Shown: piece by piece, positions 58,916-64,000 of the stretch
Layout: every line of letters begins with the position of its first letter
How positions within the stretch are numbered: position 1 is the first letter of the stretch
DNA from: Blumeriella jaapii
Taxonomy: Eukaryota; Ascomycota; Leotiomycetes; Helotiales; Drepanopezizaceae
Assembly: GCA_009599575.1 (NCBI GenBank)
Contig: VWND01000072.1
Location: 310,001 to 374,000, forward strand
Length of the DNA: 64,000 bases
Reading direction: 5' to 3'
Program-made: the position numbers and the translations under genes
Notes under the pieces: model-generated
The model's input: the letters and a program-made list of their open reading frames with translations, nothing else
Databases searched by the model: none
What the model was told of the DNA's origin: nothing

Positions 58916-59326
58916 CGATGAGCTTCCGGCGCCGAGATGTTCAGCTTGTCGCAAAGGATCTCGAATGTTTTGATATCGTGTCTTTGCGCCAAAGGTCGGA
59001 AAATCCGCAAGGTCAAGGGGAAGTTATCATGCGCGTAAGGAGAATCGAAGATGCTTCACACGCGCACTTTGACGCACTTATTCGAAAGTCGAAACAATAA
59101 AATGTGTCGACGCGCAAGGTGAGGTTTATTGATCGGTTTGCAGGAGCTTGTTCGTCCGTCGCGGTCTATTGCACGCGAGGTCTCTTTCAGTCGAGGCACG
59201 TGAATGGCGGCCTTGGTTCCTGCCTGAGACGCCAGGCCGTAACTCACAGCCTCGGGACATCGACTTCACGTCAATAGATGGAGAGGAGACTTGGTCTTGG
59301 ACTTGCTCCCATTCTCACCAGTCAAC
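58916..59326. promoter_or_regulatory. Divergent intergenic region, Swi3-like / ETF-alpha
   Basis: 411 bp between opposite start codons. Short frames here are not convincing. No TATA box recognised. Confidence 0.45.
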
Positions 59327-60430
59327 ATGATTTCTCGGTCAGGACTCTCCGTATTACGCCAGGCGCGGACACAACTACGGGCGAGAGCAGGCCTTGCGCC
59401 AGTTGCGTCGCTCTCAGCTTTTGCCAGGCTGCTCTCCTCGCTAGCTGTGCTGGAACAGAAGGATGGGAAGCTCAACAATGGATCCCTCGCTGCCATAACA
59501 GCTGCGCAGAAGCTGGGAGGATCCATCACGGCTTTCATCGCTGGTGGAAACATCAAGGCAGTGGCAGAGGCAGCCTCGAAGGTCTCGGGCGTTGAGAAGG
59601 TCGTTTCCGTAGACAACACGGCTTACGACAAGGTGTGTTCATTCTTGACAGATTGGTTCTACAGATGTTGAGAATGTGTACAGCAGCTGCCAGAGAACTT
59701 CGCCCCCCTGCTGGTGGAGAATATCAAAAAGGGGGGATACACACATATCATAATGGGCCACACAGCATTTGGCAAGAGCTTGATGCCACGAGTTGCAGCA
59801 CTGCTCGACGTCCAGCAAATTTCCGACATCACAGCGATCGAAGACGAGAAGACATTCGTGCGGCCGATCTACGCCGGAAACGCTATTGCCACGGTGGAAT
59901 CAACGGACGACATCAAGATCATCACCATCCGGGGAACAGCGTTTGCGGCAGCCGAGGCCGAGGGCGGTTCTGCCTCGATTGAAGAAGGATCAGATCCCAA
60001 GGCTGAGAGCACTACGGAATGGGTATCTGAAAACCTCGCAAAGTCAGACAGACCTGACCTAACAACGGCTGGCAAGGTTGTGTCTGGTGGTCGAGGACTG
60101 AAGTCCAAGGAGGAGTTCGACAGGGTCATGTTGCCACTCGCCGATGCATTAGGCGCAGCCGTGGGAGCTTCAAGAGCCGCTGTGGACAGCGGATATGCTG
60201 ACAACAGTTTGCAAGTGGGACAGACTGGAAAGGTCGTTGCCCCCCAACTCTACCTCTGCGCGGGGATCTCGGGTGCGATTCAGCATTTGGCTGGAATGAA
60301 GGATAGCAAGGTCATCGCAGCGATTAACAAAGATGCAGATGCGCCCATCTTCCAAGTCGCCGATGTTGGCCTGGTGGGGGATCTGTTTGATAAAGTGCCA
60401 GAGCTCACCGAGAAACTCGGCAAGCAGTAA
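59327..60430 (+). CDS. Electron transfer flavoprotein alpha subunit, mitochondrial
   Basis: Two exons, 59327-59632 and 59684-60430 (51-bp intron ending GTGTACAG), encode 350 residues. The join gives '[13 protein letters not shown]', the usual family sequence. The first ~30 residues are Arg-rich and acid-free, a mitochondrial targeting peptide ('[18 protein letters not shown]'). The body has the ETF domain '[20 protein letters not shown]' and the FAD-binding C-terminal domain with 'VVSGGRGLK', '[11 protein letters not shown]', 'QVGQTGKVV' and '[12 protein letters not shown]'. ETF alpha/beta carries electrons from acyl-CoA and other matrix dehydrogenases to ETF-ubiquinone oxidoreductase. Length is typical. 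Its stop lies 24 bp from the stop of Arh1 on the other strand. Confidence 0.96.
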
Positions 60431-60454
60431 ATGATATGGTTTAACGTCACCTCC

Positions 60455-62050
60455 TCAGTCGAGGACAGCCAACATGTCTTCCACTTTCGTGAACTTCTCT
60501 CTTACTTTCCCCTTTTTCGCTCCATTACTCTTTTCTGCACGATCAATCTTCTTCCAGTCTTCCCAGCTCACTCTCCTACAACCCCGCTTCTCAGCTTCGT
60601 CCCTCAGAGCCTCCCAACCGGCATGATCTCTCTCCGCGACGTTGAGAAACGGGACCCTATCATACCAGTCCTCCGTGATCGAATCTGCAGTAGCAAAAGC
60701 ATCATTCATTGTACTGGCAATGACACCTGTCGGCCCCCGCTTAACCCACCCAGCACAATACAAGCCATCAATCCGCTTTCTCTCTTCCCCCGTCCGCTCA
60801 TGCACCACACGGCCAAGATGATCATTGGGAATTATGCCCGCTCGATCATCAAACGGTATGCCAAGTTCAGCAAACTCCGAGAGGGCTTCTGATTTGTACC
60901 CGATGGATCGGAACGCCAGCGCGGCAGGAATCTCTACGTCCTCACCCGTCGGGACAGCTTTGGCGTCCAGCGCGAACGGGCTCGGATCGAGCGTCGTCCT
61001 TTCAAAAGCCATGCCCCCTAGTCGAGACGGAAACCCAACATCTGGGATAAACGAGGTAGGCGACAAGCAGAAATCAAGAGACCAGCGCTTCGGCGCCCCC
61101 TCGATTCTTTTCGCCTCAGACCCTTTCTTCAGAACCTCCATAATCCTCTTTGTCGGTCGTGGCAACGAGCTGATCTCCCCTGGGATCAACGAGTCATCGA
61201 CAGGATCAAAGGCTACGGAAGAAAACTTCATCAGCTCTCGCACCTCCTTGATCGTAAATGCTGCTTGCATCGGGCCTCGTCTCCCCACAACCCTCACGCG
61301 CTTCACCCTACTCTTCCTCAACGTCTCCATCGCGTTCGTCGTGATGTCCGTCTTGCTCAAGAGATCAGGGTCTTGTAGCAAGATACGCGCTACATCCAGA
61401 GCGACGTTGCCTTGCCCGACCACTACCGCTTCTTCTCCTACTGTCAGATCGGGTGACAGGTCCGCGTACTCCGGTAGTCCGTTATACCAGCCAACAAACG
61501 CCCGAGCTGAATAGATTCCCTTCAATTTCTCCTCCCCCGGGATGCCGAGCGTGCGGTCTCTTGACGCTCCGTACGCGAAGAGGATCGCGTCGTAGTGCGG
61601 TAGTAGGGTCCGGAGGGGGAGCGCGCCTGGCTGGTCACCAATCGATATGTTGCCGACAAAGTTGAAGCGCGGGGAGCTGGCCACTTGCTCGAATTTGTCC
61701 TGGCAGTTCTGTGCTCTGCCCTCAGCTCGGGTTCAAAGGTTGTTGAGCAAGAGAGGAAACGGGAGAGGAGACCAACCTTGACTTCGGGATGGTCGGGCGC
61801 AACGCCAAATCGCACCAGTCCGAATGGAACGGGCAGATGCTCGTACATGTCCACGGGCATTCTCAATCTTGCTCATGACCTTGTACGCAGTGTAGAACCC
61901 AGCAGGCCCGGCCCCGAGGACGGCCATGCGAAAGGGTCGCCCATCCTGGGGGTGGACTTTTACCGCGTAAGGGCGTCGCTGTGTGAAGCTTCGTCTCGAC
62001 GAGAATTTGGCACATCGTGTGCAAACCCACGGGCGGGCAATTCTCTCCAT
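60455..62050 (-). CDS. ARH1: Mitochondrial NADPH-adrenodoxin/ferredoxin reductase (Arh1), one frame break
   Basis: Two exons, 62050-61777 and 61708-60455 (68-bp intron), about 508 residues. The N-terminus is Arg/Ser-rich ('[16 protein letters not shown]'), a matrix presequence. FAD-binding '[13 protein letters not shown]', the conserved '[19 protein letters not shown]', NADP-site '[15 protein letters not shown]' and '[10 protein letters not shown]', and '[15 protein letters not shown]' are all present. The enzyme passes electrons from NADPH to ferredoxin for Fe-S cluster and haem A synthesis and is essential in yeast. In exon 1 the frame breaks near 61855-61857 (a GGG run, CCC on the coding strand): 'MSKIENA' and 'VDMYEHLPV' are in different frames, fixed by removing one base. 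No intron fits there. Consensus error is the likely cause. Confidence 0.92.
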
Positions 62051-62385
62051 CTTGAACGTGGGAAAACCTCGCCGCCAATCGAGTGCGAGTATCCACTATC
62101 TACGATCTCGTCGTATCTCGAGTATCATGCATCACTGTTCTTGTTCTGGTTCTGGTTGTCGAACTCTAAGCGATTGTTGGCACGGCAGCCGAGCGACGTC
62201 CAAGCTCCGTAAGTCAACAAACCCAAGTCAACAATGACCCCAAGTTGGTTCCCTGTCTCCTCGTTGCGTTCCTACAATCTCCCCTCCGCATATCTGGCAT
62301 TCCTATTCCTATTTTTGCCCTTCCTTGGTCATCGCTCGTATCTGCTCTCTACCCGTGCGTGAGGTACTCGTCATTCGTTATAGCA
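62051..62385. promoter_or_regulatory. Divergent intergenic region, Arh1 / membrane protein
   Basis: 335 bp between opposite start codons, with pyrimidine-rich stretches (TCCCTGTCTCC, CCTATTTTTGCCCTTCC) typical of fungal promoters upstream of the right-hand gene. Confidence 0.45.
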
Positions 62386-63791
62386 ATGGGCGTCCGGCCT
62401 CCGTTCATGTACGATGCGATCAGAACCGAAGGTCCAAAGTCGCCATACAAGGAGTTCGACCCCAAAGCTGTGACGCGCGCAAGCTATGAGCCGAGATCGC
62501 CGCGACGGAAGCACGAAGGTCCTATGGTGTCGTTCAATCAGCATCCCGAGTATGTCCTTGCCTGCCTGTCCAGCCATCGGAAGGGTTTCGGTGCTAACAC
62601 TGCCTCAGTTCTCACATCGTGATGCCGTATCCGACGACGACCGCTACGCCCATGAACCCGAGCGTCAAGAAATGGATCAAATGGATGCGCCTCATACAAC
62701 TGGTCTTGAGATGTTTCGAGCTGCTTGCCGCTCTAGGATTGCTGGTCGTTATGATCATGATTAAAGGCCTGGAAGAGTCCACAGGCTGGATCATGAGAAT
62801 AGTCGTGAGTCGCAAAAATCCACGGCGACTCTCAAAAGCTGACACAATATGCAGCCCGGCATCGCAGTCTTTCACACTGTGTATGGCGTGTACCATCTTG
62901 CGCGTAGGGCGTCAGGACGTACGCCTGCCTCGTCGACTTACTACATGCTCTTCGCCTCGTTCTTCGACGTCTCGATCATCCCGTTCTACGCCTTCAGCGC
63001 TCTTGTATCCAAGACTCGGCAGGACAACTGGCGAACCATTCTCTCGAACAATGCTCTGATCGACCCGTTCACCCAGGTCGTCTTCTACCTAGCCACCATT
63101 GGCGGTGGCCTACACCTCATCTCCCTCGCGGTAGGAATCTACCTGGCAGTGACCTTCCGCAGGATCACCCAGCTCCCTCCAGACATGAACCCGTTGGAAG
63201 ACAACCTCACTTCGCGCCACAAGCGCAACAAGTCCTCGGTCTCAACCTTCGCCTCTTCCAGCACCATGTCGGAGAAGCGCCTGTCGACGCCTCTAGAGGC
63301 CAAGCGCGCCTCAGGAGCGCCGTACGAAGACCTCTCGCGGCCCCCAACCATCCCCTTCTTCCACACACGCGACCAATCCTCGACATCCTTCTCAACCTAC
63401 AAAGCGAGCCCTCCCCCATCCCGCGACTCGCGGGCCGACCTCACCAGCAGACAGTACCAAGCCGTGCCCACCACCCTTTCCCCGACCCGTGTTGACAATC
63501 CCAAGCGCGCCTCGCAAACGACCTTCACCTCGCCCCCGAAACGCACGCACAACCCTCACAGCGCGACTGAGAGTCTCTCCGCCATAAGCTTCAACGCAAC
63601 CTTCTTGCCTCCGAAGCAGGTTGCCTCCAAGAGCCCAGCTTTCAACGTGAGCTTCTCGCCGCCGAAGCACACCTCCCCCGTCCTCACCGGCCAGCCAGCG
63701 CCCTTCAGCTCGCCCCCGCGCCGCGACTCCTTCACGGAAAACCAGGTCTTTGACGCCTCCTCCTCGCTGTACTCCTCCCGCGCTCACATCA

Positions 63792-63828
<37 letters not shown>

Positions 63829-64000
63829 TGACGAGAACGAGAACGAGAATGACAACAGCGGGCTCAACTGGTTCGCGTCCGACTCCCTCAGCAAAGCATG
63901 CACGCGCTCCTCGCCAGCCAAGAAGGCCAAGTACCAGGCTCTCCACCATCACCACGACTGCGCCTCGGAGAACATCACGTTCGACGCCGCGACGGTGTAC
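62386..64000 (+). CDS. Four-helix fungal membrane protein of unknown function (3' end outside window)
   Basis: Three exons, 62386-62549, 62609-62804 and 62855-64000, open to the window end (502 codons visible). Introns are 59 bp (branch site GCTAAC) and 50 bp; exon 1 plus exon 2 total 360 bp, so phase is kept. Four hydrophobic segments follow a ~75-residue polar N-terminus: 'FELLAALGLLVVMIMI', 'GIAVFHTVYGVYHL', 'FASFFDVSIIPFYAFSALV' and 'FYLATIGGGLHLISLAVGIYL'. After them comes 'PPDMNPLEDNLTSRHKRNKS', a stretch I believe recurs in uncharacterised Pezizomycotina proteins. The long tail is Ser/Pro-rich with repeated 'FxPPK/SPPKxT' motifs and an Asp/Asn/Glu run (63790-63855). Probably a plasma or endomembrane protein with a cytosolic tail; function unknown. 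Confidence 0.8.

Overview
The window comes from a filamentous ascomycete (Pezizomycotina) nuclear genome. The right part carries compact fungal genes with short introns (about 47-93 bp), some with CTAAC-type branch points. The left part is a long AT-rich block with the signature of repeat-induced point mutation (RIP): CpA/TpG is scarce, TpA is abundant, CpG is retained, and every recognisable transposon frame is full of stops. The species cannot be named from this sequence.

Region 1 (1 to about 38.7 kb) is a graveyard of nested, RIP-degraded transposons with no intact gene. It holds four copies of an unrecognised repeat family ('family A': 1-3685, 3885-6811, 7011-~10700 reversed, 24513-34113 interrupted). 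Two related Ty3/Gypsy elements with clear LTR pairs lie on the minus strand (Gypsy-1 11789-18249, Gypsy-2 27067-33461). A third, older Gypsy-type element (Gypsy-3, minus strand) is split by Gypsy-1 inside its integrase. A Ty1/Copia element lies on the plus strand (34114-38785). Gypsy-2 sits inside family A copy 4 with an exact 5-bp target duplication.

Region 2 (38.5-41.1 kb) is the edge of the block. Three Copia LTR copies lie here. The first is mutated only in its left half; the other two, with the short non-autonomous element between them, are essentially unmutated. The Copia primer-binding site matches the anticodon arm of initiator tRNA-Met. A large imperfect palindrome with an internal 138-bp duplication lies before the last LTR.

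Region 3 (41.2-64 kb) is GC-rich euchromatin. In order: a nodulin-like MFS transporter (-), a serine incorporator/TMS1 protein (+), a 3.8-kb gene-poor spacer with satellites and microsatellites, an unknown Cys-motif protein (-), an Irc3-like mitochondrial helicase (-), an Rrn5-like RNA polymerase I factor (+), a Swi3/Rsc8 chromatin-remodelling subunit (-), electron transfer flavoprotein alpha (+), mitochondrial NADPH-adrenodoxin reductase Arh1 (-), and a four-helix membrane protein cut by the window end (+). Three of the products (Irc3, ETF-alpha, Arh1) are predicted to be mitochondrial. Most neighbours are divergent or tightly convergent pairs.

Four single-base frame breaks fall in short homopolymer or GC-repeat tracts of otherwise well-conserved genes (about 49.49, 49.97, 53.06 and 61.86 kb). 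Because Arh1 is expected to be essential, consensus sequence error is more likely than gene decay.
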